A stretch of DNA of 5,816 nt from positions 1-5,816 of the forward strand of contig MVQS01000233.1 of NCBI GenBank assembly GCA_002067855.1, written 5' to 3'. Source of the stretch: Syntrophaceae bacterium PtaB.Bin038. Lineage in GTDB: Bacteria; Desulfobacterota; Syntrophia; Syntrophales; UBA2192. The position numbers and the translations under genes were made by a program. The stretch's first letter is position 1; each line of letters starts with the position of its first letter. The notes under the pieces were generated by a model. The model was not told the origin of the DNA. It worked only from the letters and a program-made list of their open reading frames with translations, and did not search any database. Below are positions 5,309 through 5,816 of the stretch, piece after piece.

Positions 5309-5816
5309 TCAGACCTTGATGCTGATCATGCGCTTCATGGCGACGATCCCGAGGACCATCATGACGAGGGCCGCCCCGGCCATGAGCCGCCCCACGGGCT
5401 CGCGGAAGAGGACCTCCAGGTAGCCCTGGTTTAGAACGTAGATGGCGGCCGCCATGAAGAAGGGAAGAAGCGACAGGATCACCGCCGAGATCCGCGCCTC
5501 GCCCGTCAGGGCCTGCACCTTGCCCATCAGTTTGAACCGCTCCCGGATGAGGTGGCTGATCTTGTCGAGGATCTCGGCGAGGTTGCCGCCGCTCTGGCGC
5601 TGGATGATCACCGAGAGGGCGAAGAACTTCAGGTCGGGGCAGTCCACCCGCGCGGCCATGTTGCGCAGGGCGTCCTCGTAGCTGACGCCGAAATTGATCT
5701 CGTCGAGGGTCTTGCGGAACTCGGAACGGGCCGGGTCGGCGAACTCCATGACCACCATCTGCATCCCCCCCGTGAAGGCGTGGCCCGCCCGGAGGGAGCG
5801 GGCGATCATGTCCAGG
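5309..5816 (-). CDS. tadB: TadB, inner-membrane platform protein (T2SSF domain), C-terminal part, cut by window edge
   Basis: The window holds the last 168 codons. The frame is open to the right edge, where it reads LDMIARSLRAGHAF, the conserved entry to the T2SSF domain of TadB, so the Met at 5809 is internal and not the start; the missing N-terminal part would carry TadB's first membrane helices. Family signatures follow: FRKTLDEINFGVSYEDALRN, then RVDCPDLKFFALSVIIQRQ and SGGNLAEILDKISHLIRERF, all strongly TadB-like. Two C-terminal membrane segments follow (the stretch ISAVILSLLPFFMAAAIYVL and the later LMAGAALVMMVLGIVAM), ending in a basic tail, KRMISIKV. It partners TadC, encoded immediately downstream, in the pilus platform. 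TadA/CpaF and TadZ would be expected beyond the right edge. Confidence 0.95.
   Translation of the reverse strand, partial: LDMIARSLRAGHAFTGGMQMVVMEFADPARSEFRKTLDEINFGVSYEDALRNMAARVDCPDLKFFALSVIIQRQSGGNLAEILDKISHLIRERFKLMGKVQALTGEARISAVILSLLPFFMAAAIYVLNQGYLEVLFREPVGRLMAGAALVMMVLGIVAMKRMISIKV

Noticed and set aside
2148..5423. Long plus-strand open frames (2148-3386, 3413-4348, 4248-5423)
   Set aside because: Each mirrors a well-supported minus-strand gene, overlaps its neighbour, and has a low-complexity product without membrane, signal or motif structure.

Overview
The window is a GC-rich (G/C-rich third positions) bacterial segment in which every real gene lies on the minus strand, so transcription runs from high to low coordinates. 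It is an internal section of a Tad (tight adherence, Flp-type IVc pilus) locus. Signal peptides, lipoprotein signals and an envelope TPR system indicate a diderm. The gene order and the accompanying AAA+ ATPase resemble Tad loci I associate with Deltaproteobacteria/Desulfobacterota, but that taxonomic placement is inference only.

Layout in transcription order: the 3' part of tadB (inner-membrane platform, runs off the right edge); tadC (second platform subunit); a TPR protein ending in a LytR_C domain; a TadD-like TPR lipoprotein; an AAA+ ATPase with a winged-helix-like N-terminus; a 304-bp non-coding, structured gap; tadE (pseudopilin); and the 5' end of a Tad-domain (TadE/TadG-like) gene that runs off the left edge. 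The first five genes are tightly packed (gaps of 14 and 10 bp, a short overlap, then 19 bp), with Shine-Dalgarno sequences mostly overlapping the preceding stop codons. This is typical of one co-transcribed, translationally coupled unit.

Functional picture: TadB and TadC would form the inner-membrane platform driven by the TadA/CpaF ATPase, which is expected upstream outside the window. The TadD-like lipoprotein and the TPR-LytR_C protein are envelope scaffold or secretin-assembly candidates. TadE and the Tad-domain protein are minor pilin-like envelope components. The AAA+ ATPase is not one of the classical Tad proteins and is the least explained part of the locus. No RNA genes, mobile elements, CRISPR arrays or convincing intrinsic terminators were seen. 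Long plus-strand open frames are antisense shadows of the GC-rich genes.
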